Notes: a model not told the origin generated them from the letters alone. Counted from the stretch's first letter, positions 33,100 through 42,697 are shown. The stretch: DNA of 64,000 nucleotides from Croceicoccus ponticola (GCF_004004515.1 NZ_RXOL01000009.1:1-64000); one strand, 5' to 3'. Made by a program: numbers and translations.

Positions 33100-34218
33100 T
33101 TACTGTCTCCCGACAAGGATGCCGGTGGCAGCGCCCACACCGTCGGACAGGTTCCACACCGCGCCCAGCTCATCGGCTGCGGGACCGTGGAAGAAGCCCG
33201 CGAAGTAGCCATCGGCCGTGGCGGCGAGGGCATAATCGGTATCCGGTGCCGAACCGACCGTTGTGGTGCCGGCAAACCCGTTGAGGCCGGTCGTAAATGT
33301 GCCGTCGAAAGTGAGGCTGTTCCATTCCTGAGGCGCGCCGGGCGTTACCGGCCCGTTGTTCGGAAGTGTCCCGATAGGAATTGCCAGAATTTCGGGCGCG
33401 CTGCCGGTGATCGTCCCGCTGGTGAAATCGGCCACCACGGTAGCATCGCCCTGCAACGAGGCGGTCGTAACCTTCAGGCCGTCGGGCTGGACCACGCACC
33501 CGCTGACGAAACCGTTGAACGTAGCGGTGCCCGTCGTCGGCATGTTGGCATCGGGCGTTTCGGCGCCGGTCACAAACTGCGAACCAATGCGATGGGAACC
33601 GTCGGTCGTGCTAACGTTCCACGCGCCATATGCGGTCCAGTTCAGGTCGTCGCCGGTACCAGTGCTGCTGCGATCGGTTGCATCGAGTGCGACCTGCAGC
33701 ACCCTGCCATTGGGCAACGTGGCTTCGAACGCCGGGCTGGTCTCGCTGGGTTCGAGAACCACGTTGTCGATGCCCAGCCCGGAGTTGTCGATATTGAAGC
33801 TGACCACCACGTCAGCATCGGGATCGGTCGGCGTGTCGATGGTGAGCGTTGCCCCGGCGTCGTTCAACATCGTGGCGTTGGCGATCACCGCAGGCTCCGA
33901 GAGGTTCATGTCCCGTGGTGCCTGAACCAACCGGAACTTCTGTGGACCAGTTACCTCTTCGTCATCGAGCGCCTGCGACCAGACGACCCTGTCAGTATTG
34001 GCGCCTACCCCCGGAGCCTCCACATCGAGGATCACTGCTGTGTCGGCCGGGGGATCATCGGGCGGCGGGGGCGGGCATGTCGTGCAACTCAATTCGTCGA
34101 GTGAAAAATCACTCAACGCTGGCGCACAGGCTCCAACGCCAAGCGCCAACGCCGCTGTCGATCCGACCAGTGCTATCCGCCCTATTCGGCGGCCCACGAT
34201 CATTTTGGAACAAGTCAT
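33100..34218 (-). CDS. TbpB-like lipoprotein, Slam client
   Basis: About 372 residues. A lipoprotein signal ends in GVGAC, followed by an acidic and Pro-rich linker (CPPPPPDDPPADT). The mature part is beta-rich with a final barrel-like domain containing GYFAGFFHGPAADELGAVWN and the terminal strand ATGILVGRQ. This is the C-lobe signature of transferrin-binding-protein-like lipoproteins that depend on Slam. The ATG at 34218 has GGGGAGA at good spacing; an ATG at 34224 is also open. The Slam gene follows with no gap. Ligand unknown; there is no adjacent TbpA-like receptor. Confidence 0.75.
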   Translation of the reverse strand: MTCSKMIVGRRIGRIALVGSTAALALGVGACAPALSDFSLDELSCTTCPPPPPDDPPADTAVILDVEAPGVGANTDRVVWSQALDDEEVTGPQKFRLVQAPRDMNLSEPAVIANATMLNDAGATLTIDTPTDPDADVVVSFNIDNSGLGIDNVVLEPSETSPAFEATLPNGRVLQVALDATDRSSTGTGDDLNWTAYGAWNVSTTDGSHRIGSQFVTGAETPDANMPTTGTATFNGFVSGCVVQPDGLKVTTASLQGDATVVADFTSGTITGSAPEILAIPIGTLPNNGPVTPGAPQEWNSLTFDGTFTTGLNGFAGTTTVGSAPDTDYALAATADGYFAGFFHGPAADELGAVWNLSDGVGAATGILVGRQ

Positions 34219-34330
34219 TTTCATTCTCCCCTGTCATGCGACCCAAGGGAGAATTGCGCTCGTCATCGTCGGGCGGTCAGTTGCAGCGGCGCATGCAACG
34301 GTTGCAACGTAATGGCTTTCGACCGGCGTT

Positions 34331-35272
34331 TCAGTCTTCCAGCTGCCCGGGTGGCGTAGTCCCGCGCGAGAGCATGTTTGCTACGGACACAGTCAGGAAC
34401 ATTTCTCCGCCCCGCGCGGCTGCCTCCGGCCCGACATCACGAAAGAGGTGCGCCCTCAATTCGTCGGAAATCTGGGCTTCGTCCTCAAACGGATAGTTGT
34501 TGCTCATATCCGAACAGCGGCGATCGTCGTCGGCCCTGTTTCCACTGAGGTCGCCCACGCGTTCGAGCAGGATCGGCATTGCGGCTGGCGTGCGTGCACC
34601 GTCGAGAGCGGCCAGCAGCACGATGCCGTCGAGGTGCGTTACTTTAGGAAGTGTCACGCCCCGAAACACCAGGAACAGAGGCGTAAATCCGACTGAACCG
34701 TCCAGCATGACGAACAGGTTGCCTTCAAGCGGCAATGCCCAGCCGTTGAATGCCAGACCGGCACCGCCCATCGTGACTTCGAGCAGACCCGTATCGCCCC
34801 GGCGGATCATTCCGTAATCATGAAAGACGCGACCGCACATCAGCACCGATGGCCGCGTCGTGCGCCAGAAACCTTCATAAGCGGCTCCGCGCTTCTCCGT
34901 CTCGGTCCGCGCCTCCGTCACGCAGTTGAGCGTACCCCCGCCGACCGCGGTAGGCGGCTGGACAGACCTTTGCGCGAGATTGGGATCGACGCCCAGCAAT
35001 TCGGAAAACGACCGGGCATCGCGTTGCCAATCCTGCATAGAGAAATGCGGAATTGTGTATTTGATGAGCGACGAAATGCGCGACAGGCTTTGTTCGGTCG
35101 GTCGGACGGCACCCGATGCCCAGCGACCCACGAGAGACTTGTCCACTTGCAACAAGGACGCAGCGCGCGCCTTGCTGATGCCCAAAGCGAGTAGGGCAAT
35201 CCGAAACAGAGTTGAAAAAGCTGGCCCGTCTCCCACGACAACGAATATCGTCCAAATTCCCGAGATCGGCAA
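34331..35272 (-). CDS. HTH transcriptional regulator with unknown C-terminal domain
   Basis: A 313-residue protein. An XRE-like helix-turn-helix lies near residues 25-65 (LALGISKARAASLLQVDKSL, VGRWASGAVRPTEQSLSRIS). The remaining 200 residues (MCGRVFHDYGMIRRGDTGLL, GWALPLEGNLFVMLDGSVGF) do not match a family I can name. They may bind a small ligand. The start is uncertain and could be a few codons further in. It lies upstream of, and in the same direction as, the TbpB-like/Slam pair with about 110 bp between, so it may regulate that pair. Confidence 0.55.
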   Translation of the reverse strand: MPISGIWTIFVVVGDGPAFSTLFRIALLALGISKARAASLLQVDKSLVGRWASGAVRPTEQSLSRISSLIKYTIPHFSMQDWQRDARSFSELLGVDPNLAQRSVQPPTAVGGGTLNCVTEARTETEKRGAAYEGFWRTTRPSVLMCGRVFHDYGMIRRGDTGLLEVTMGGAGLAFNGWALPLEGNLFVMLDGSVGFTPLFLVFRGVTLPKVTHLDGIVLLAALDGARTPAAMPILLERVGDLSGNRADDDRRCSDMSNNYPFEDEAQISDELRAHLFRDVGPEAAARGGEMFLTVSVANMLSRGTTPPGQLED

Positions 35273-35419
35273 TCTGGTATTTCTTGATCGACAACCGACG
35301 TCGAAGCACGTTGCTAATATTCGATTAGGAGACTGAACACAGCCGAATTTCGGCTTTCCACCCCATTCCCCCGCCGCTCGGAACAGGCTGATTGCAACCT
35401 GAACGAGGTCAGCCGAAGG

Positions 35420-36075
35420 AGCTGTCAGTCAAACGCTAAACCGTCTCCATCTGCGGCACCGAGCCGCGTAGTGAGAGCGGCATGAAAACTATTTCCTTCA
35501 AACGACACCGCTTCCCGCCAGACGTCATCCGGCTCGGGGTTTGGTTCTACTATCGTTTTACCCTGAGCTTGCGCCACGTCGAAGATCTGCTCGCCGAAAG
35601 GGGGATCGACCTTTGCTACGAGACGGTCCGCTGCTGGGCGAACAAGTTCGGCCCTGCCATCGCGGCCAACATTCGCCGGAAGCGCGGACGTGCCGATTGC
35701 GTGTGGCATCTCGACGAGATGATCGTCCGGATCAACGGCCAGCGCATGTACATGTGGCGCGCCGTCGACAAGGAAGGCGAAGTTCTGGATGTCCTTGTCC
35801 AGAAGCGCCGGAACAAAGCCTCTGCACTGAAATTGCTGCGAAAACTGCTCAAGAACCAAGGTGCCGTCCCCGAAGCCATTGTTACCGATGGGCTGCGATC
35901 CTACCCTGCGGCCTTACGTGAGTTGGGCGCCCTCACCCGACATCAGCCTGGCCGATTGCGCGACAATAATCGGGCCGAAAATTCACACCTTCCCGTCCGA
36001 CGACGCGAGCGAAAGATGCAGCGATTCAAATCCCAAGGTCACGCCCAGCGGTTCGTTTCCACCCACTCGGCAATC
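35420..36075 (+). mobile_element. IS6-family element, 3' truncated (group B, copy 1)
   Basis: The transposase begins at 35482 (MKTISFKRHRFPPDVIRLGV) and carries the DDE core: HLDEMIVRINGQRMYMWRAV, VTDGLRSYPAALRELG, then RAENSHLPVRRRERKMQRF. It runs to FVSTHSAI, where similarity to the copy at 63255 stops abruptly and unrelated sequence follows. The real C-terminus (FNTQRHL...) is lost, although the frame stays open to 36582. About 60 bp upstream of the start also match the second copy, giving the approximate left edge. Same orientation as the copy at 63 kb. Confidence 0.82.
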
Positions 36076-36309
36076 ATCCCCGCGATTACCCTATGTCATC
36101 TGTCCGGCCTGTTTGCGCGGCGCATGATGACCGCTGGCCCTGATGGTGTCCGCTGGCCGGGCCCCTCTCAGTCTAGCGAGCACGAAGCTCCGACAGCTCC
36201 TCGGGTTGTCCCGGCCCATGCGGCCGCGTTCAGATCGTCACCATCACTTCAATGCAGCACCCTTACAGTTCGGCGCCGACTACGCTTGTGCGCGGCGATT
36301 GGTTCAGTC

Positions 36310-36535
36310 TCAAGCCGCAGTTGGCGACCGATAGGTTTCTCCGCGTGCCATTACCGCCCATACGATCCGGGCGGTCTTGTTGGCCATGGCGACAGTGACA
36401 AGCCGGGCGGGTTTGCGCGCGAGCAGGCTGCGGATCCAGTGACCTGTCGCGATATCGCCGGTCTTCGCGCGCCGCACCACCGAGGTCGCTCCGACCACGA
36501 GCAGTTTCCTGAGATAACGATCGCCATCTTCGATA
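36310..36535 (-). mobile_element. IS110-family transposase 3' fragment
   Basis: On the minus strand the last about 70 codons of an IS110/IS1111-type transposase are readable: EDGDRYLRKLLVVGATSVVR, WIRSLLARKPARLVTVAMAN, KTARIVWAVMARGETYR. The N-terminal part is missing and the sequence meets an SDR gene fragment at about 36535. The insertion or a later deletion removed the 5' end of that SDR gene. The region 36076-36309 between the two IS fragments has no recognisable gene. Confidence 0.75.
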
Positions 36536-36778
36536 TGGGGGCAGCACGGGATCACCGTGAACATCATCAATCCTGCGCTTGAAACCCGGGCTTTCGATGA
36601 GTGGAAGGCTGCTCGCCCCGAATTCGTCGAGGCGCTGAAGGAAAAGATTCCGATGCGCAGGCTGGGCAAGCCGGACCGCGACGCAGGACCCCTGGCCATC
36701 GTCATCGCCAGCGACGACGCAAGCTACATGTCGGGCCAGAAGTTCATGCTAGAAGGCGGATTGCACACTCTGGCTTGA
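36536..36778 (+). pseudogene. C-terminal fragment of an SDR gene
   Basis: The fragment reads WGQHGITVNIINPALETRAF and ends SGQKFMLEGGLHTLA. It is very close to the C-terminal third of the intact SDR at 51613-52407 (WGQYGITVNIINPALETRAF; ITGQTFMLEGGMHTFP). The nucleotide-binding domain and catalytic Tyr-Lys are absent because the upstream part was replaced by an IS110 fragment. It precedes the MDR gene by 10 bp, so the two once formed an operon. Confidence 0.85.
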
Positions 36779-36788
36779 GGACAAGCTT

Positions 36789-37811
36789 ATGACAGATACA
36801 AATCGCGCCTGGCGCGTGGGACAGCCTAATGACGACACGGCCGGCGGAATGGCGCTGGTCAGGGGGCATTTCGAACGATCCGAAACGAAAATGCCTTCTC
36901 CCGGGCCCGGCGAAGTGGTGGTGAAGGCGGAATACTTCTCTCCCGACGCCATGAATCACGCATGGGTTCGCGGCATGCCCGGCAAATTCGATCCGCTGGC
37001 GCCGGGCACCGTGATGCGCGGTGGCGTGGCCGGAGCGATCGTGAAAAGTGCGAACCCGCAATGGCCCGAAGGGACGCGGATCACCGGCTTTCTCGACTGG
37101 GCCGACTATTCGCTGTCGGACGGGACAGACTATATGGGTGTGCCGCTGCAGATCATTCCAGAAGGCATCGACACGCACAGCGGGCTAGTCACGCTGGGTA
37201 TGAGCGGGGTTTGCGCCTGGCTCGGCCTGTTCCATTTCTGCCACGCCCGCCCGGGCGACGATATTCTGATATCGGGTGCTTCGGGTGCGATCGGTTCGAT
37301 CGCGGGGCAGCTGGCTCCTCTCGCCGGTTGCCGTCCCGTAGGCATAGCGGGTGGACCGGAGAAGTGCAGTGCCGCGCTGGATGCGGGCTTCGACGCCATG
37401 GTGGACTACAAGGCGCCCGACCTTGGTGACCAGATCGCTGCGGCCTGCCCTGATGGAGTGAACATCTTTTTCGACAATGTCGGTGGGGCGCTGCTGGACG
37501 CCGCGCTCGTAAGCATGGCGCATAATGGACAAGTGCTGATCTGTGGGGGCACGGCCCACTACGGAGCAGTGCCGACGCCGATCTACAATCACATCCATAT
37601 GGCGATGCGATCACTGACGATGCGCGGGTTCTTCTATTTCGACCACGTCGACATGTGGGGCGAAGCGCGTGAGCGGCTCACACAATCCCTGAAGGAAGGT
37701 GCCATCCGTGAATGGTTGGACATTGCGGAAGGTTTCGACGCGACGCCCGATGCGGCGTTGGCAGGTTTCAGTGGCGGGGTGAACGGGCGCAAGCTGGTCT
37801 GGCTGGACTGA
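36789..37811 (+). CDS. MDR-family NADP-dependent oxidoreductase (CurA/PTGR-like)
   Basis: A 340-residue protein of the medium-chain dehydrogenase/reductase group without zinc ligands. The N-terminal domain has GEVVVKAEYFSPDAMNHAWV. The Rossmann domain has ILISGASGAIGSIAGQLAPL, then VGIAGGPEKC, DYKAPDLGDQI and NIFFDNVGG. A late MRGFFYFDH matches the NADP-dependent alkenal/prostaglandin reductase subgroup, which reduces activated C=C bonds. It appears intact. It sits between an SDR fragment and a Rieske oxygenase pseudogene, so it is probably a survivor of a decayed catabolic operon. Confidence 0.78.
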   Translation: MTDTNRAWRVGQPNDDTAGGMALVRGHFERSETKMPSPGPGEVVVKAEYFSPDAMNHAWVRGMPGKFDPLAPGTVMRGGVAGAIVKSANPQWPEGTRITGFLDWADYSLSDGTDYMGVPLQIIPEGIDTHSGLVTLGMSGVCAWLGLFHFCHARPGDDILISGASGAIGSIAGQLAPLAGCRPVGIAGGPEKCSAALDAGFDAMVDYKAPDLGDQIAAACPDGVNIFFDNVGGALLDAALVSMAHNGQVLICGGTAHYGAVPTPIYNHIHMAMRSLTMRGFFYFDHVDMWGEARERLTQSLKEGAIREWLDIAEGFDATPDAALAGFSGGVNGRKLVWLD

Positions 37812-37926
37812 GCGCACTGTGTGAACCCAAGACCCCGCGCAATAAAGGACCCACGAGTATAGACACAAACAAGATCGCCAGGGCGGATGGCTCCACACGG
37901 AGTGAAGGGCTCGACTGGAACAGCTG

Positions 37927-38750
37927 ATGGCGCTCGATTCCCGTCCGCTGCCAAAATTCCTAACCGAGGAAAGCTATACCTATCGCGCCTCTGACCCCAT
38001 CGCCGCTTCTCGTTATACTTCGGAGGATTTCGCAAAGCTGGAACGGGAAAAGATGTGGCCACGGGTCTGGCAATTCGCGGTGCGGGACGAGGATCTTCCC
38101 GAAGCCGGAGACTTCGTTGTCTATGAAAACGGCGGGCGCAGTTTCATCGTTTGCCGGCGGGACGACGGATCCATCCGTGCCTTCCACAACGTCTGCGTGT
38201 ATCGCAGTCGCAAACTGCGCACTGAAGATGGACATGCGGACAAATTCGTGTGTCCCTTTCACGGTTTTGCCTGGAAAAAGGACGCCAGTTTCGATGCCAT
38301 GCCATGCAGCTGGGATTTCCCGCATCTTGACCCGGAAGTTATGGGGCTGCCGCAGGCCGAAGTCGGGTGCTGGCAAGGCTATAATTTCCTCCGCGAGGAA
38401 AAGGGCGGGCCGAGCCTAGAGGAATTCCTTGCCCCGCTTCCCACGCATCTCAAGCGTTGGCGCCACGAAGAATGCACGACGGTCGTGCGCGTTGCAAAAC
38501 AGGTTCCTTCCAACTGGAAGGTGGTAATGGAAGCCTGGCACACCATCGTCACCAATCCGCAGCTCCTGCCCTTTACCGGGGACTGCAATGCCGGATATCG
38601 AACCTGAGGCGATAACGTGAATGTGAACCTCGTCCCGTTCGGCATCATGAGCACCATATCAACGAAAGTCGGAGCGAGCAGTGGATCGTCGACGACGTCG
38701 AAGCCGATCCAATGGCAATTACCGTCCCGGAAGGAATGACCGCGCTGTGA
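37927..38750 (+). pseudogene. Rieske oxygenase alpha subunit pseudogene
   Basis: The first 226 codons encode a Rieske oxygenase N-terminal half (EKMWPRVWQFAVRDEDLPEA, FVCPFHGFAW). The first Rieske His is Tyr (NVCVYRSR at Cys90-Tyr92), which should break the cluster. In the iron-site region EAWHTIVTNPQ the second His is Asn. A premature TGA follows GYRT; the next codons in frame still read GDNVNVNLVPFGIMS. After one frameshift, EQWIVDDVEADPMAITVPEG continues to 38750. The IS3 element begins just beyond and the rest of the gene is lost. Several independent hits show it is not functional. Confidence 0.88.
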
Positions 38751-38850
38751 ATCGGCCTGCAATATTGACCCCAGTTTGGAGTTGGCCCTTGGAGCCGGAC
38801 GGGTAGGACCATTATGATTGACCGTGGGTTTGGCTTTTGGAGAAGAGCCA

Positions 38851-39198
38851 ATGAGACATCGATCCCACAGCTTGGAGTTCAAGCGCCAGGTCGTTCAGGA
38901 GTACCTGGGCGGCGATACGTTGCACGGGCTTGCCAAGCGTCACGATATTTCCCGTCAGCTCATCCGCGTCTGGATCGAGAAGTATAATGCAGGCGCATTC
39001 GATGATGATGCCCAAGCCGCAGATCTCATCCAGCAATACGAGGCGCGCATCGCGGCGCTGGAACGCCTGGTCGGGAAGCAGGCTCTCGAGCTGGAGTTTC
39101 TAAAGGGGGCTCTGCAAAACGCAACGCGACCGAGAAGCGGGACTACATCCGTCATCACCGGCCCAGCGGCATTTCTGTCTCCCAGGGATGCAGGCTGA
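38851..39198 (+). CDS. IS3-family transposase OrfA
   Basis: A 115-residue protein with an N-terminal HTH ([39 protein letters not shown]) and a C-terminal leucine-zipper-like helix ([20 protein letters not shown]). Its stop overlaps the orfB start by one base. In IS3 elements OrfA regulates transposition and combines with OrfB by programmed frameshifting. Confidence 0.85.
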   Translation: MRHRSHSLEFKRQVVQEYLGGDTLHGLAKRHDISRQLIRVWIEKYNAGAFDDDAQAADLIQQYEARIAALERLVGKQALELEFLKGALQNATRPRSGTTSVITGPAAFLSPRDAG

Positions 39199-39995
39199 TG
39201 GGTGTCGCGCGTTCGACCTATTATCATGAGCGGGCGCAGCGGCTTGGGGAAGCCGAGCTGCTGGCCGCGATCATCACGGTTTGCGATGAGTTCGAGGCCT
39301 ATGGCTGGCGTCGCGTGCAGGCCGCCCTGCGGCATCAGGGCATCGTCGCAAACCACAAGCGGATCAAGCGGTTGATGCGTGAACATGGACGTCAGCCGCG
39401 CCGCCGGAGACGCTACGTCGCAACCACGGACAGTGCGCATGATCTGCCGATATTTCCAGATCTGGCGAAGGCGCTCGTCCTTACCGGGCCGGATCAACTC
39501 TGGGTTGCGGACCTGACCTATGTCCCGATCCCGAGCGGCTTCGCTTACGTGGCGATAATCCTTGATGCCTGGTCGCGGCGGGTGGTTGGCTATGCCATCA
39601 GCCGGTCGATCGATGCTCGCCTCGCCATTGCCGCGCTTGAAACGGCCATCACGAGCCGGCAGCCAGCACCGGGCCTCATTCATCATTCGGACCGCGGATC
39701 GCAATACGCCGCCGGTTCTTACGGGGCAATCCTGGCAGCCAACGGTATCATCGGGTCGATGAGCCGGCGCGGAAATCCGTACGACAACGCCAAGGCCGAA
39801 AGCTTCATGAAAACGCTCAAGGTCGAAGCTGTTTATCCGATGGCATTCGAAACGTTCGCGGACGTCGCCGCCCACCTTCCGTCATTCATCGACCACGTCT
39901 ATAATCAACGTCGACTACATTCGGCATTGGGCTATCTGAGCCCGATACAGTTCGAGGAGCTACACGCCGGATCCATGGTCAAAACAGCGGCCTGA
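39198..39995 (+). CDS. IS3-family transposase OrfB (DDE integrase domain)
   Basis: A 265-residue protein. The N-terminal HTH_21-like region ([20 protein letters not shown]) leads to an rve integrase core with DDE residues in [21 protein letters not shown] and [12 protein letters not shown]. The C-terminus has [19 protein letters not shown]. All catalytic residues are present, so the element may still be active. Confidence 0.88.
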   Translation: MGVARSTYYHERAQRLGEAELLAAIITVCDEFEAYGWRRVQAALRHQGIVANHKRIKRLMREHGRQPRRRRRYVATTDSAHDLPIFPDLAKALVLTGPDQLWVADLTYVPIPSGFAYVAIILDAWSRRVVGYAISRSIDARLAIAALETAITSRQPAPGLIHHSDRGSQYAAGSYGAILAANGIIGSMSRRGNPYDNAKAESFMKTLKVEAVYPMAFETFADVAAHLPSFIDHVYNQRRLHSALGYLSPIQFEELHAGSMVKTAA

Positions 39996-40053
39996 TACCC
40001 GTCCGGCTCCAAGGGCCCACTCCAATAGGGGGTCAATATCCAGTGCCGATTGA

Positions 40054-40901
40054 CAGGCTCGACTGCTACATTCGTTTGGTCATGAGGTTAGGCTGATCGC
40101 TACTCAACTGGTGAAACCGTACGTGAAGCGCGGCAAGAATGATGCAGCAGATGCCGAAGCGCTTTGCGAGGCGATGAGCCGACCATCCATGCGTTTCGTG
40201 CCGGTGAAGACTACGGAGCAGCAGGCCGCCTTGATGCTGCTGGGTGTTCGCGAGCGTTTGATCCGTAACCGCACGCAGGTCGTCAATGCGGTTCGGGGAT
40301 ATGCGGCGAAGTTCGGTATAACAGCACCTACTGGGCTCCCCCAATTTGTTCGCTTGCTTGAAGATATCCAAACCGATGACCGCGTGCCCGCTTTGGCGCG
40401 GGACTTATTCATCGTTCAGGCAGTCGAGTTTGCGCAGTTGCAGGAGCGTATTGGTAAGATCGATGAAAAGCTGAGAGCGTGGCATCAAGCCGATGAGCGT
40501 AGCCGCCGTTTGTCCCGGATCCCTGGCGTGGGGCCTATTGGCGCGGTGATGTTGGCGTTGAAAACCCCAGCACCGGAGCTGTTCCGCTCGAGTCGCCATT
40601 TTGCGGCTTGGCTCGGGCTGACACCGAAAGACCAGTCGACGGGTGGCAAGACGAGGCTTGGCACGATCACTCGAGCAGGAGACGAGGCTTTGCGAAGTGT
40701 GCTGGTGGCTGGTGCAACGTCGGTGATCAGCCATTACCGCGGCAAAGAGGGACACGGAGCAATCGTATCGTGGATCAATCATCTGCTTAAGCGCAAGCCC
40801 CCCAAACTTGCGCTGTGGCCCTTGCCAACAAAATCGCCCGAATCGCATGGAAGCTCATGATAAGTGGCGAAACTTACGGAAAGCGGGAGCATGCTGCATA
40901 A
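40054..40901 (+). mobile_element. IS110-family transposase remnant (N-truncated, frameshifted)
   Basis: The frame reads HSFGHEVRLIATQLVKPYVK and RGKNDAADAEALCEAMSRPS, the RuvC-like part with its DAADAEAL motif, then the C-terminal IS116/110/902 domain (RIPGVGPIGAVMLALKTPAP, HFAAWLGLTPKDQSTGGKTR). The first about 50 residues are missing. A single-base deletion near 40816 shifts the frame; restoring it gives AVALANKIARIAWKLMISGE to a stop at 40901. It differs from the IS110 fragment at 36310. Confidence 0.82.
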
Positions 40902-41378
40902 CGTCGGTGACTGAAGCTTGGCTCGGTACCGAGAGCACTGCGTGAAAGTGCCGGGCTGTTGCCAGACCTTGCAAGGTGAAGCGTAGATGGTGTGATCGAT
41001 CGATCCTCGATGCGAGATATCCCGCACTCGGCCATGGACTTTGAAGGCCGTCGCCCTGATAGGAACTCCCATCGCGGAAACCATCTTGGCCAGCGTTCAA
41101 TATGAGCGCACTACAAAGGCCGGACATATGGACGCAAGCGATCTGATCAAAAGCCAGAAAGCACCTTGTGAGGCGGGGGCCGTGCACATATAACCGAGTA
41201 GCACGCTGCGTCCACAGTCGCGCCGGGAGATTTCAGGCTCGGGTACTCGCTCGTCCGGCAGCCGATAACCTGACAAGCCCTCCAGACATGACAATCGAGG
41301 TAGGACTGGTCTTTTGACTGGTGTCGCCCGCTCGTTGCCTGACCTAGCCTGCGACATACCCTAATCGAGAGAACCTGC
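40902..41378. other. Intergenic, no gene recognised
   Basis: About 480 bp between IS110 debris and the VOC gene. Frames on either strand are short, without family features. It must contain the promoter of the VOC/TIM-barrel pair, but I cannot place it. Confidence 0.4.
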
Positions 41379-41867
41379 ATGATCACCGGCATACACCACG
41401 TCGCACTTCATACCGCGCAGTTCGACCGGATGAAAGATTTCTACGAACGCGCCTTCGGCTTCGTGCCCATCACCGAGCCGAGCGGCTGGTCCAATTCGCC
41501 GGAGATAGACCGCGCCATCGGCGTACCGGGATCGGCGGCGCGCACGATGATGATGCGGGCCGGGCGAGTTTGCATGGAAATCTTCGAATATGCCAGCCCG
41601 CCCGCGCGTGAGGGGCACCCACTGCGACCTAACGACCACGGATACACCCACTTCGCAGTCGACGTGACAGATCTGACCGCAGTCTACGACGATCTGATCG
41701 CAGCGGGCATGCGGTTTGGCGAAAACCAGCCCATCGGCGAAGGCGGCATTCGTGCGATCTATGGATACGACCCGGACGGCAACGTGATCGAGGTGCAGCA
41801 ACTGGCGCCCGACCATCCCTACCACCTCGACAATATCGCCAAGGCCGGCCGGAGCGACGCGGCATGA
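41379..41867 (+). CDS. VOC-superfamily protein (glyoxalase/dioxygenase fold)
   Basis: A 162-residue protein starting MITGIHHVALHTAQFDRMKD. The paired beta-alpha-beta-beta-beta modules include HHVALHT (metal His), MMMRAGRVCMEIFEY, HGYTHFAVDVTDL and GYDPDGNVIEVQQL (metal Glu). The family includes glyoxalases, epimerases and extradiol dioxygenases; the exact reaction is unknown. Its stop overlaps the next gene's ATG by 4 bp, so the two are coupled. Confidence 0.75.
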   Translation: MITGIHHVALHTAQFDRMKDFYERAFGFVPITEPSGWSNSPEIDRAIGVPGSAARTMMMRAGRVCMEIFEYASPPAREGHPLRPNDHGYTHFAVDVTDLTAVYDDLIAAGMRFGENQPIGEGGIRAIYGYDPDGNVIEVQQLAPDHPYHLDNIAKAGRSDAA

Positions 41868-42697
41868 GCGAGAAACTTCACGCCGCCAATTGGACCCATG
41901 CGGGCGATATCCGGCCCGAACCGGGACGCTTGGCAAGCCCCCTGCCCCTACGTGACCGGATCGAGGCGGGCGCGCGGGCGGGATTCATAGGCATGGGCTT
42001 CATCTTTGACGATATCACCTCCGCCCTCCACCAACATTCGGCGACAGAGCTGCGCGCGATGCTGGCCGACAACGGTATTGAACAGGTCGAGCTGGAAGCA
42101 TTGGCCGATTGGTTCGTCGTAGGTGCCGACCCATGCACCGATGCCCTGCGCCTTGCCGAGGCGGTCGGCGCGACGCGGGTGAAGGCCATCGGCGCGTTCG
42201 AGGGCGATGTTCAACCTGAGGACATGATCGACGGTTTCGCGCGAGCCTGCGACCGCTTCGCCGGGATCGGGGCGAACGTCGTGATCGAGTTGATGAAAGC
42301 GTCAAACCTAAATACGCTTGAAAAAGGCCTCGCCGTCGTCACCGGCGCGGGGCGGGCCAACGGCGGACTGCTGATCGACAGCATGCATGTCGTACGCTGC
42401 GGCATTTCACTGGATGCGATCGCCGCGATGCCGTCAGGAGCCCTGCTCGCGATAGAGCTGGACGGCGTGCCCGAGGGGCCTCCTGATCCCGACATCTGGG
42501 CCGACATGGTCGATCACCGGCTGCAACCCGACGAGGGCTCGTTCGACAATGCCGCGCTGGTCCGCGCCGCTCGGGCGGCGGGCTTCAACGGGCCGTGGGG
42601 AGTGGAGATCGTAGCTAGGGCACACCGCGCCTTGCCGCTGGACGAAGCGGTAAGGCGCAGTGCAGCAGCGATGCGGGCGGTTTTGGCCAGGACTTGA
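41864..42697 (+). CDS. Sugar-phosphate isomerase/epimerase-like TIM-barrel protein
   Basis: A 277-residue protein of the xylose-isomerase-like AP endonuclease-2 fold (IolE/sugar epimerase group). Features: RIEAGARAGFIGMGFIFDDI, GIEQVELEALADWFVVG, ANVVIELMKASNLNTLEKGL, GLLIDSMHVVRCG and GPWGVEIVARAHRALPL, where the Glu, Asp, His and Glu fit the metal site. It may isomerise or hydrolyse a ring-cleavage or sugar-like intermediate. It is coupled to the VOC gene. Downstream is IS debris, so the original operon may have been longer. Confidence 0.72.
   Translation: MSEKLHAANWTHAGDIRPEPGRLASPLPLRDRIEAGARAGFIGMGFIFDDITSALHQHSATELRAMLADNGIEQVELEALADWFVVGADPCTDALRLAEAVGATRVKAIGAFEGDVQPEDMIDGFARACDRFAGIGANVVIELMKASNLNTLEKGLAVVTGAGRANGGLLIDSMHVVRCGISLDAIAAMPSGALLAIELDGVPEGPPDPDIWADMVDHRLQPDEGSFDNAALVRAARAAGFNGPWGVEIVARAHRALPLDEAVRRSAAAMRAVLART

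Larger units (their letters stand above)
38766..40035 (+). mobile_element. Complete IS3-family insertion sequence with ATAT target duplication
   Basis: The element begins TGACCCC and ends GGGGTCA. Its subterminal inverted repeats share CCTTGGAGCCGGACGGG. Total length is 1270 bp, normal for IS3. The 4-bp direct repeat ATAT flanks it (38762-38765 and 40036-40039), so this is a recent, simple insertion. It carries orfA and orfB, both intact. Removing it rejoins the tail of the Rieske pseudogene region to IS110 debris, so those were already adjacent. Confidence 0.85.

Noticed and set aside
36076-36582. Extension of the IS6 transposase frame to 36582
   Set aside because: After FVSTHSAI the sequence no longer matches the other IS6 copy and runs antisense through an IS110 fragment, so the extra codons are accidental.
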